Source: Syncephalis fuscata (taxonomy: Eukaryota; Zoopagomycota; Zoopagomycetes; Zoopagales; Piptocephalidaceae). From it: DNA of 64,000 nt. The DNA is taken from the NCBI GenBank assembly GCA_025786725.1, contig JAHLTZ010000017.1:434001-498000 (forward strand), in the 5' to 3' direction. Below the pieces are notes generated by a model. That model was not told the origin of the DNA. It ran no database searches and saw nothing but the letters and a program-made list of their open reading frames with translations. A program made the translations under genes and the position numbers. Below are positions 9,217-19,319 of the stretch, piece by piece (position 1 is the first letter of the stretch; each line of letters starts with the position of its first letter).

Positions 9217-10644
9217 ATGACCATTCAAAGCAAAGAACACGGTATTGAAGAGCCGATCTGCCAATTCAGGCCACCTGAAGGACTTGAATTAAAGTCGGCC
9301 TATGTCACGCCGCTGGATATGATTATGCCGATGACGTATAATCGTCATATTTACTTTTATCGTAATCCAGATCCGACAACCGAGTTTATGCCTACAGAAC
9401 AACTGGCTGCTGGTCTCGAAAAAGCACTGACCTATTATCCAGTGCTCTATGCCGGTATTACAACACTGCCTGACCTTCAGCGTGTATTTGAGCCTACCGG
9501 AGCACCGATACCATTGTACGAGCAACAAGTTGACTATGGCTTTGAGAAATTTGAGCCACATTGGCGCCATAAAGATATACCGACTAAACTTGATGTACTA
9601 TCTGTGCGAGCAGATATTGCCAATGCACCAATGTTAGCCGCTCGTATTACACGACTACGCAATAATGAAGGCGTTGTTGTGACTATCGCTGTGCATCATG
9701 TCGTCGCGGACGGGTTCGGCGTGGAAATCTTCATGGAAACCTGGACGGCTTGTGTACGCGGTGAAGAGCCGTCACCGTTACCGTGCCACGAACGATCACT
9801 TATATCGCCGACGGGTCCACCATCCGAGGAGCATCCCGAATACTATTGGGTCAAACCAGAGTACGCTTCGTTTGAATATGCATTTACACCGTCTGAAGCG
9901 GCAGCCAATGCAGCTGGGGAAACTCCACCACCGCCAATGAAAACGGCAATCTTTCGTGTATCGGCAGAGCATCTTGCCCAGCTTAAACGAGAAGCGTTAC
10001 TTATGCCAGCCCCTGACGCTGACCTCGAGGATGTCTCGGACGTTGCATGGATATCAAGCGGCGATGCACTTACTGCACTTATTTGGCAGGCTATAACGCG
10101 CGCTGGCCATACATCGGGCCAGCTGCAGTCTAGCTTCCATATCGCGGCCAATTCACGCGCTCGTTTTGAGCCTCCATTGCCGTACAACTATTTTGGCAAC
10201 GCATCATTTCGCATCAATCCCGTTGCCATGACTGAAAAGCTAAAGCAAATGCCTCTTGGCTATTTGGCTCGGCTTATTCGCAAACGAAACAACGAAATGG
10301 ACGGCAATCGTTTACAATCGGCGGTTAATTGGCTTGCAGCACTTCCTGAGCACCAACGTCTACGCAGTCCAATTCAAGTCATGTTTGGCATTGATTTTGC
10401 ACTGGCCAATCTTGCTTTCCCGCAGATGTATGACGTGAATTTTGGTTATGGACGACCAGTACGTCGTCGCTTGCCTTATGACAATTGGAATGGCGGCGCT
10501 GTCATCTTTAGTCTGCCACCAAGCACAGCTGATGGCCCAGCCGGACAAGAAGGTGTTGAGTTTTACCTTGGTATGCTAGCCGAGAATTTTAATCAACTAT
10601 TAGCCGATGAGGAATTTATTCGATTTGCCGAATATATTGGCTAA
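9217..10644 (+). CDS. BAHD-like acyltransferase (transferase family PF02458)
   Basis: 475-residue single-exon protein. The BAHD catalytic motif HxxxD is visible as H161-V-V-A-D165-G in a typical TIAVHHVVADGFG context, and the structural DFGWG motif appears as N408-F-G-Y-G412-RP. Length and spacing fit the family, which moves acyl groups from acyl-CoA to alcohols or amines; fungal members include trichothecene O-acetyltransferases and the plant-like hydroxycinnamoyl transferases. The substrate cannot be told. The gene is noticeably less AT-rich than its flanks and lacks introns although most genes in the window are intron-rich, so acquisition by transfer or retroposition is possible. A poly(A)-type AATAAA follows at about 10683. 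Confidence 0.85.
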   Translation: MTIQSKEHGIEEPICQFRPPEGLELKSAYVTPLDMIMPMTYNRHIYFYRNPDPTTEFMPTEQLAAGLEKALTYYPVLYAGITTLPDLQRVFEPTGAPIPLYEQQVDYGFEKFEPHWRHKDIPTKLDVLSVRADIANAPMLAARITRLRNNEGVVVTIAVHHVVADGFGVEIFMETWTACVRGEEPSPLPCHERSLISPTGPPSEEHPEYYWVKPEYASFEYAFTPSEAAANAAGETPPPPMKTAIFRVSAEHLAQLKREALLMPAPDADLEDVSDVAWISSGDALTALIWQAITRAGHTSGQLQSSFHIAANSRARFEPPLPYNYFGNASFRINPVAMTEKLKQMPLGYLARLIRKRNNEMDGNRLQSAVNWLAALPEHQRLRSPIQVMFGIDFALANLAFPQMYDVNFGYGRPVRRRLPYDNWNGGAVIFSLPPSTADGPAGQEGVEFYLGMLAENFNQLLADEEFIRFAEYIG

Positions 10645-10999
10645 AGCAGCACCAATTACTATTGTATTATTTTCTTTATATCAATAAAGCTGTAAAGCAT
10701 CGTTTCAGCTTTATAATAATGGTTGTATTTAAAGATTATTTTGTAACATTATAGTTTTGTATACAACTTTACTGCATAGTAAGTACCAAGCCTTTACAAA
10801 CATTAAGTAATGATCTTTTAATGTAATGTAATGGTCAAATGGCTATTTTAAATAATATTCATACATTTAAACTACACATTTGTTCTAGTGAACATGGAAC
10901 TGGGCGGTGAGTAATACGAAAGATTAAATTACTCATTGTAATACTCATATCAGCATTGATAAAGTCTTCAGTCTTTATTCAACTAGTTAATAACTAATT
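10645..10999. other. AT-rich intergenic region
   Basis: Between the convergent acyltransferase and small-peptide genes. Contains an AATAAA near 10683. Nothing else is recognised except weak similarity of about 10825-10945 to 45775-45870. Confidence 0.4.
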
Positions 11000-11197
11000 T
11001 TATTCAGATTCCTTGCCAGAGGTATGCGTGAGTGCACCAATTACAACAGCAGTGTTAGCAACAACATTCGTCGGAACATGGACTGGTACTTGAACAAAAT
11101 TGCCTTGAGGAATTGGTGTTGGTCTGGCAGTAACTATAACCATATGGACAACCAATATACTGGCAAAAGCACAAATAAAAGTAATAGAGCTTTTCAT
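11000..11197 (-). CDS. Small secreted peptide, hypothetical
   Basis: 65 residues from the Met at 11197; an upstream in-frame Met at 11269 would add 24 residues that would bury the signal sequence. The N-terminus (MKSSITFICAFASILVVHM) is a good signal peptide with a plausible cleavage after VTA-R. The mature ~40 residues are Pro/Val/Thr-rich (RPTPIPQG, VPVHVPTN), with no cysteines and no known domain. It is close upstream of tafazzin and divergent from it. It could be a chance open frame, but the signal peptide and position make a real small secreted protein reasonable. Confidence 0.4.
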   Translation of the reverse strand: MKSSITFICAFASILVVHMVIVTARPTPIPQGNFVQVPVHVPTNVVANTAVVIGALTHTSGKESE

Positions 11198-11405
11198 ATT
11201 GATAGTAGTATAGTTGAACCGGAAACTGAAGCGTTTACTGTATATAACGAACAGTGTTTGACAGAACAAAGGTTATTTCGTAACAAATATATAGAAAGAG
11301 TGTCAGTACTCATTATAATCTAATCGAACATCAATAAATATTCTAATCAGCCATCTAAATAACATTTTTCTTTTGACTTTATTAATCTTTTATATAGTCA
11401 CTACA

Positions 11406-12694
11406 ATGAATATCGGCCACTTTGTTTCGCCTTCTGTAAGAAGTTTTGCGTGGCATTTAGCTTCACGGGCCACATTCCTTTCAGTGGGTCTGACCAGCAA
11501 AGCATTTCTTTCATTAGGCGTATATAGCCAACTATATGGTATGGATAGATTGCTACAACTACTTCATGATCCCCAGCGTAAACAGCCTATTATTACAGGC
11601 AAGTAAATGACGCGTCCATATCTATTCTATTTACTTATATCGATGTCTATGTAATAACTTTTGAATTAGTCGCCAATCATGCATCGACGTAGGTAGACCA
11701 TGACTGCCGCCCATACGACGACAATAGTTCTATCGACACGCGACTGACCGCCTAACACAACGACAATGACTACTATTACACTATATTCTCTTTCTTCTTT
11801 CTTTCTTTTATTCTAAACTTGTAGACTCGATGATCCGTTACTCTGGGGATTCTTGCCGGCGCGTACACTTGCTCAACCAAGATCTATTCGATGGTCACTA
11901 GGTGCCAAGGAAGTTTGTCATAAGAACAAGTAGGTCAATATACCAATCAATTTCTTGTCTATAATAACAACTTCTCTAGAATACTTGATCGGTTCTTTGA
12001 AGTTGGAAAAACATTACCAATTGTTCGTGGTGATGGTATTTATCAACCAGCTATGAATTTTGCATTGGATCGATTAAATAATAATGAATGGGCAAGTATT
12101 ACTGTGTATTAACTAGAATAATGAAGATGTCTATTGAAACAATTTAAATCTTACATTATTATTACTATCAATGTTTTCTATACCATTTCTATTGTAATAC
12201 CATAATATAGGTCCATATATTTCCAGAAGCACGGGTCAATCAGTTATCTGAAATGATACGCTTTAAATGGGGTGTAGCTCGACTTATTATGGAGTGTAAA
12301 ACTTTACCAATTGTACTACCATTGTGGCATCAAGGTAATACCAATAAAAGCACTATTACATTTAGTCTAATCTACAATATACCATCTACATATATACATA
12401 TATATAGGTATGGCAAATATTATGCCATTAAACTCAAAAATTCCTTTACCACGTCTAGGTAAACGTCTTGTATTAGCCATTGGTGATCCAATCCAACTTG
12501 ATGATTTATATGTAGCCAGTCGACCACTTGTTACTCGACAATATAATTCAATGCCGAACATGGCAAATAAGACAGGATCTATCTATAATATCTATAGCGA
12601 TGAACCAAAAGCCGTAGTTGATATGCGTATACGTATTATTGATCGGCTATATAGTGCACTTGCATCACTTCAGCAGCAATATAAAATATACTAA
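11406..12694 (+). CDS. TAZ1: Tafazzin, cardiolipin transacylase
   Basis: Mitochondrial phospholipid-lysophospholipid transacylase that remodels cardiolipin. Exons read as 11406-11598, 11670-11688, 11825-11929, 11980-12091, 12211-12334 and 12408-12694, totalling 840 nt (279 residues), all in frame. The acyltransferase HX4D motif is H68...D73 ([15 protein letters not shown]), built from a 19-nt exon joined to the next. The FPEAR motif follows at about 12225, then WGVARL. Introns 1 and 4 start with GCAAGT rather than GT (GC-AG introns). An upstream in-frame ATG at 11373 is possible. Length and motifs match tafazzin rather than soluble LPAATs. High confidence. Confidence 0.92.
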
Positions 12695-13061
12695 TTACTT
12701 ATTTACAATGTACATGTGTCATAATTAAAATTATAACTATTTGTAAAGGCAACTACAATCACATATTTATATCGACCATTAAAATGTCTATGATAACAGG
12801 CGATAAAGGAGAAGACGATGAACAACAGTAATAATATAAATTGATATTTATCCATAGATTAGTTCGAATAGACCCAAAAATAGATATGAACAATCCAGTA
12901 GAAAGATAAATAAATCCAATTATCCAGTGTTGTCGTTGTATTAGGATTAGCAGTAACAATAACAGTAGTGGTGGTGGTGGTGGAGTGGTAATGGTGGAGG
13001 TGGTAGTATTAAAGATCCAAATACTACAATAGTAAATGGTAGAACGGATGGAAAATACTTA
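12695..13061. other. Convergent intergenic spacer with GGT/GTG repeat
   Basis: Between tafazzin and the septin 3' ends. Contains a short GTG/GGT-rich run near 12967-13008. No gene was seen. Confidence 0.4.
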
Positions 13062-15161
13062 TTATTTCTTGCCGAAAATCTTCTTTGTAGACCTGTACAG
13101 TTGTGGATAGACGCATGTGAATATGCGTGCAAGTTCAGAAATGTATATTTGTATTCATTATAGGAACCGCTTTGCACCTCGAACCCTGTATAATACAGAA
13201 GACAGAGAGAAAACAGAGCATAGACCGCGGTTCCATAACAAACAAGTGTGAACACCATAGTATAATCAAAAGTATAGATGCCATTACTGGATCTATTGCA
13301 CAATCCTCCCTTTCCTACTCTACTCTATTCCTTTTTCTTTTACTTGTATATTATTACTATTTCTCTCCTCTCACTACCCTTTACTCTATCATGTCTATTT
13401 CTTTTTATAATTCACTTACCCGTAGAGAAGATTACGCTGACCAAGTAGCGCATCCAGTTCGCGTTCTTCCTCGTTCATCATACGTTTCTGTTCCTCGAGT
13501 TCGGCCATAAGCTGTGTACGGCGTGAAATCAATTGCTCCTCACGTTCCCGTAGTGTAGCTTCCTTCTCACGAACCTTTTGTACAAAGGCACTTCGCATAT
13601 CTTCTTCTTTACGGAACATTTCATCAACCATGCTTTGCTTAGTAGCCTCAATACGTGTCTCATACGCATCATCACAGGCTAGAATCGACTCACGTCGTCC
13701 ACCGGCCCGCAATTGACCTGCACGGTAATTGGCATAATGATGCGTGTGTGTCGTCTCGATAAGATCGGCAAGACACGTATCCATAAGCATACGACGCAAA
13801 TGAATAAAATCGCAATGATTTTCATCATCCACTGATAAAATAGTCTATTAGCTATAGTGTTTGTTATATTCCCGATTACTTACCGGCTACTGTGCCCCAA
13901 CGATAAACACGACCACGCGTCTTTCGACCATTAACCTCGACAAGGCGGTCACTGCCAATAACCGAGAATGGAATATATTGCTACAGATAATGAGTAACCG
14001 TAGTATTATTAATAAATAGATTTATACTTACTTCAAGGTCTTGGATATGCTCCTTTTCATCAGTAAAGGCTGTTGGATACATAGGAATACTATGGCGTTC
14101 AATGTCACTTAAAATCTAATAATGCCATCGATATTAGTACTGTTAATACAATTGCAACCATTACTATTTACCGAACGTTTAAAGAAGGCACGTTCCGTTG
14201 GCGTCAGTGTATCAGCCTTAGCAATGACTGGAATGACATTAACCTTCTTTGACAAAGTCTTTAATACTTCAATATCTAATTCCTTTAATCTGTATTGCGT
14301 CAATTAGCGTATATTTAGTAGATACTCCTTTTTAACCTACTTGTGGCCCGTAGGCGTGACAAAGTAAAGTAGAGCATGGACACGTGTATCCGGAATGGCC
14401 ATACGAAAGTTTGGACTGCGTTCTGCTTTAAGATAAGCATCAAATTGCTCATCAATATACTCTACAATTGGGAATAGACTAGGAAATAGTGATGAGTTAC
14501 ACTAGTGTAATAAATTAAATACGATCTAGTTACTTTGATTCACGATTCAACTGGTCACCAAAGCCGGGCGTATCAATGACCGTAAGATTAAGCGTAACAC
14601 CGCTTTCACTGAGTTCTATTTATTGTGTATAAGTAATCTATGCATTTGACAGTGCATACAATGCCTTACCATAGTATTTTGGATCTATTTGAACGGTTTT
14701 TGTATCTTGCGGAGTTTTTGGCAATATTTCTTCGGTAAGATCGGTGTTGAATAGCGTGTTCATAAATGTCGTCTTGCCTAGACCCGTATCGCCTATAGCA
14801 TAGTAGGAGATTATTATATGCATGTTGGATGTTAGCAATCCGCCGTCGGACTATTAATAATAAATTGCCACTTACCGACTACCATAATATTAAAGACAAA
14901 TGGACGTCTACGTGTACGTTCATATGTTTGTTTTGGCAATGCTTCAATACCAATCTCGTCGGTCAATACTACATCCATAGATTTTGGTACCTTCCATGGT
15001 CCAGGATCTGGAAAGCGGCCACTGCATACAGCATTAATATAAGTGCGACTATGTGCTGAAGTAGCTTACCGATTTTGAAGGGCATATTCCTAGTATATGC
15101 ACCATTAATAGATTAGCTTGTGATAGAGCCATATTGACTATATGCTACTTACAAGAGGCAT
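13062..15161 (-). CDS. Septin with C-terminal coiled coil
   Basis: Septin GTPase forming cortical filaments. It starts at 15161 with a 9-nt coding exon (15153-15161) and a 20-nt exon (15070-15089), then 14876-15021. The G1 loop [10 protein letters not shown] begins at 14792, followed by G3 DTPGFGD, the septin-specific block [19 protein letters not shown]4 [10 protein letters not shown], and the septin unique element ([28 protein letters not shown]). A long Arg/Glu coiled coil spans 13420-13740. At 13420 the frame could stop within four codons (13416), or splice at GTAAGT to a 31-nt last exon (13062-13092) adding STKKIFGKK; the spliced form is preferred because the donor is perfect. The N-terminus is unusually short. 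The septin subgroup (CDC3/10/11/12) was not assigned. Confidence 0.9.
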
Positions 15162-15803
15162 GATGAAGTAAAATCTTACTGAAGATACCGATTATTATTA
15201 ACACTCGCAAGTAAATAGTAGTATAGTGCTGTAATAAGCGGAAATAATAGAGTGTCACGCTGGTCAAATCCTAACCGGCAAAAACACTAGGTGATAAACA
15301 GTAGTAACAGCAATTACAGGAGGTAACCGCTGGTAATAAAGACAGGGAGGAGTGTTACGGGCAGTGCGTTGGTCAGTGTCCGTTTAGACGAGGGTTTTAG
15401 AATGAAAGGAGACGCGTGCTTGTGCAAGAGATGATGAAGCCACTTGAAAGAATAAGCAGATAAGCTGGATGGATAGGTGCAGCTCATGGCCATAGCCAAT
15501 CAGCGTGTGCTATTCTCTATCGGAGCTTGTAAGGATGCGTCGTAATTTGTGTGTGTGTGTGTGTGTGTAATGTACACATGTCACCACATGCATTCAATAA
15601 ATTGAGACTAATCAATCGTGTTCAAGGCAAGTTATAAAATCGTCGATAATTAACAAAATAGATTTGATTGATTAATTAAGAGTACACACATATATACATA
15701 CATATAGACATACATATAAATACATATAAATACATATATATATACACTTATATAATTCAAGGGTGTTACATTGAAGGACAAGTGTAATAATAGCTATTTT
15801 AAT
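15162..15803. other. Intergenic region with microsatellites
   Basis: Between the septin start and the mL50-like 3' end. Holds a TG run (15548-15568) and an ATACATATAA-type degenerate array (about 15688-15750). The septin promoter should lie at its left end. Confidence 0.5.
15548..15568. repeat. (TG)n microsatellite
   Basis: About ten uninterrupted TG units in the region upstream of the septin gene. Confidence 0.9.
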
Positions 15804-16631
15804 CTAGGCACGAACCAACTCTTTGACTTCTCGTTTGGCCTGTTTATCAAATTTGATAAATGTTAGATTGGGTGGCAATTCTTCAACCTTCTCTTCAAAG
15901 AAACGTGCTACTGCATGATTAACACGGGCTGGTTGCGGTAGATGCATATTAGGTGTAGTGGCTATTGCTTGGTCATAAAGTGCTTGGGCCAAGTCACCGC
16001 CATTAACAACATTAGTAAGTGCACGGTTAGGCAAATGAATATGGCATGTCTCCATGGCTTGTACAATGACCTAATAATACATCAATATATAATTATTAAT
16101 TATTAATTAATTACTTTTATTAATATCTTACCTCGTATTTTAAACGTTGAGGTCGAAGTGGCACAGTCTGCCAATCTTGACCCACCTGTTCACTTGATCG
16201 ATGATGAGCAATAATGGCTGTTTTAACCGCTTGATTAATAGATTCAATATCTGTTTCGGACGATGTGGCATGCAATCTACATAGTATCATTTAGTAAATC
16301 TACTCATTATTAATAATGCCGTTACTTACTTTTCCATCCAGCCAGGTACTCTTGGTTCAGTATCTGATGTCCATGCAATATTGTCAATATCTGTAGTTGC
16401 TACATCTTTGGATGCTTGTTCAGTATCCGGTGTTACTGTTGCATTAACCGGTTCGTTTACTGTATCTGGCGGCGATTCTTCTGGTTTCTTCTCCTGATCT
16501 CCACGACGAAACCAACCGAAAATACCATCGCTTTTACTTGATTCATAACGTGTAGCTCCTACCGCCAGTACACGGCCTGGTCTTAATAAGCCGGTGGGCC
16601 GTGACATGGACGATAATAATACGCGATTCAT
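15804..16631 (-). CDS. Mitochondrial large-subunit ribosomal protein mL50-like
   Basis: Exons 16330-16631, 16132-16276 and 15804-16070 total 714 nt (237 residues), in frame. The N-terminus (MNRVLLSSMSRPTGLLRPGR) is an Arg/Ser-rich mitochondrial targeting sequence, followed by a low-complexity Pro/Thr/Glu linker. The C-terminal half carries RLKYEVIVQAMETCHIHLPN then NGGDLAQALYD and LPPNLTF, which resembles the Ribosomal_L50/MRPL13 domain (IPN...gDl...LPpNl). The gene is divergent from NOC4 across 280 bp. The mitochondrial location looks firm; the mL50 identity rests on pattern recognition and needs a profile search. Confidence 0.6.
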
Positions 16632-16911
16632 AATTGTATATAAACTGAATCTTAATAGCCTACACCAGTACAGCAAGATCCGCCTATCCACACAACTCAA
16701 CCTTTTTCTTCTTATTTGCAATTAAATGAACAAGAAAAGATCGATTAGTATTTGTGTGTGTGTATTTGTCTCGGTGTAAACGTGAATAAAATGTAATGAT
16801 CAAAAATCAAATGTAAATCATAGTACAAAAGTTGTAAATAAAAAAAAATAAAAAAATCACAGCTTACATCTTTTACGTTATTTCTTTTGTCGTTTATATA
16901 AACTTTACAAT

Positions 16912-19177
16912 ATGGTGAGCCAAGAGTTGAAACGGAAGCGCTCTGTAGCTGCTGTAAGTTATAGCTGGATATTAAGAGTTCTATTTATAAAGCTAACTAT
17001 AATGAATAGACGGGGAATTCAGATTATGCTGAATTGATTGAACAAGCACGCCAACTGGCCCAGCGTGTACGAGAAAGCAAGCGTAATCTTAATGATATTC
17101 TACAGTTGATTGAGTTTTGTCAGGTAGATAGATTCTATAGCTATTTCTATTTTACTTATTGTATTTATTGTATTTATAGCATAAATCATCTGAAGTTGTC
17201 CATGCTACCGTACAAACTACCGGCCGTTTATTTGCCGACCTATTAAAGCAGGGTGACTTACCCGTACTAAAAGAAACGGCCCCGGCCGATTCAGCCCAAG
17301 CAACGGTCGCCGACTGGCTTCTTGAACAATATGGACTATACATAGATCGACTTATTGCTTTATTGAACCATCGTCAAGTAGCACTACAGCTTGTATCACT
17401 CGATACACTACTACTGCTTGTACGAGTAGAGTCGGCCTATATGACAAGTCTAGAGGGCAGATATATATTTGCTGTTAAATTGTATGGACGTATTATTTCA
17501 ACTATTTTAAACACAACTTCATTAGATGAAAATTTATTACGAACATTTGAGGATAAATATCATTTGAAATATGATGACTTACGTTATCAAGGATTCTTAT
17601 TAATGACAGATATATTCAAGACTGCTTCAGGTGTACTAAGTGAACATGAAGCAGCTACTGCCAAGGTAATGCTATAAAGTATCCTATATTATATAGCAAC
17701 TATTAACCATTAACCATTATATTAGAAACGCCGTGTTGATGGATCACGGTCCAATCTACAAGTATTAGTTGATAATGGATTTCTTATACTTGAGCGTTTA
17801 CGTGCCTTCCCTTCAGATGATTCACGTATTAATACTTTCTGGACTGATGTTAGCCTTGCCGGTAATAACTATTGAATATTTTTAACTATTTAATCTAACC
17901 AATTGGTTACTATTATTATATATTATTAGAGGCAATGCATAAGGATGATGAAAAACGTCGTCATCAAATATTGCAATTAAAAACTCATCGAAAGGCATTT
18001 GAAGGTTGTTGGCTTGCCTATCTTAAATTGCCACTTACTTTAGAATTATATCGAAAGATTCTATTAATTATGCATAAACGATTAATTCCATTTATGGCAC
18101 AGCCAACTTTATTAATGGATTTCCTTACTGATTCATATAATGCAGGTATGTTACTAATACTATAATATTTATCGTAAAGCTAATTGTTACTATTATTATT
18201 ATTATAGGTGGTGCTATTAGTCTACTTGCTCTTAATGGTCTATTTACTTTAATACATAAACATAAACTGTAAGTTATTGTAGAGTAGCTTTTTACGATAT
18301 CTAATACTTTATTTTATTAGTGAATATCCTGATTTCTACAAGAAACTGTATGCTCTGTTTGATCGCAATCTTATGCATGTCAAGTATCGCGCTCGTTTCT
18401 TCCGTTTGGCCGCCATCTTTCTTGCCTCTACGTAAGTTTGATTCATTATATGATAATATCGTTAATTTACCCTTTATTTACTAGGCATCTTCCTGCTTAT
18501 TTGGCTGCAGCATTTATTAAAAGAATGGCTCGTTTAACGTTATCAGCTCCGCCTTCGGGTATTGCTATCATAATCCCATTTATATACAATCTACTTCGAC
18601 AACATCCATCGTGTATTGTGTTGATTCATCGTATACCTGGTCAAGATGAACAAGAAGGCAAGTATTTAATAGTATTTAATAGTATTTATATATTTATAAT
18701 ACTAACTGATATACTAGTGTCTACCATCAGTGGATTAGATGCTGATCCATATAATTACAATGAAGAAGATCCAGCTAAATGTCAAGCCATTCATAGTTCA
18801 TTATGGGAAATACAAGCAAGTATTTAATTAACCATTGTCCATGCACTTATTTACTAATGACTATCTATTAATATTTACCATTTAGGCATTGGATAATCAT
18901 TATTATGCCAATGTTGGTACATTAAGTCAAATATTCTCTCAACATTTCAACAAACCATCTTATGATTTAGAAGACTTTGTAGATCATACGTATTCAACGG
19001 TAAGTGGCCGTTTTAATAGAATATAAATAGAACGTTTATTTAATAATATAGCTATTTGATGCCGAGACAAATCGACGAATTAAAAAGACACCAGCTGTTG
19101 AGTATTACAACGAACCAAGTCTATTTGAAGATGATGCAGCATTACTACAAGACTGGAATATGAATCTATTCGAATGA
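16912..19177 (+). CDS. NOC4: Nucleolar complex protein 4 (40S ribosome biogenesis)
   Basis: NOC4 works with NOP14 in maturation and export of 40S precursors. The multi-exon gene starts MVSQELKRKRSVAA at 16912. The C-terminal CBF/Mak21 region is clear: YPDFYKKLYALFD, VKYRARFFRLAAIFL, THLPAYLAAAFIKRMARL, PFIYNLLRQHPSC, DADPYNYNEEDPAKC, SSLWEIQA, then a short C-terminus ending at 19177. This order matches human NOC4L closely. One intron (18658-18717, 60 nt) begins GCAAGT, contains TACTAACTGAT before the AG, is a multiple of three and has no stop, so its retention would leave the frame open. The gene is convergent with VPS1, 142 bp apart. Confidence 0.93.
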
Positions 19178-19319
19178 TTATCTTCTAACTATTAATAAAA
19201 TATTAAACAAAAAAGACACTGAAACGTTTAATCGTATTACTGATGACATACTGTTATGTTTATTATTAATATGTTGCTTGGTTGGCTTGCTTATTTGCAA
19301 GTCATCATATCTCCGTTTA

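Noticed and set aside
10825-10945. Repeat shared with 45775-45870
   Set aside because: Only scattered words match (GGTCAAATG, GGGCGG-GAGT, ATACTCAT); too weak by eye to call a repeat family.
12947-13510. Overlapping open frames on both strands between tafazzin and septin
   Set aside because: They cross the septin intron and the GTG-rich spacer, with low-complexity and no recognisable domain.
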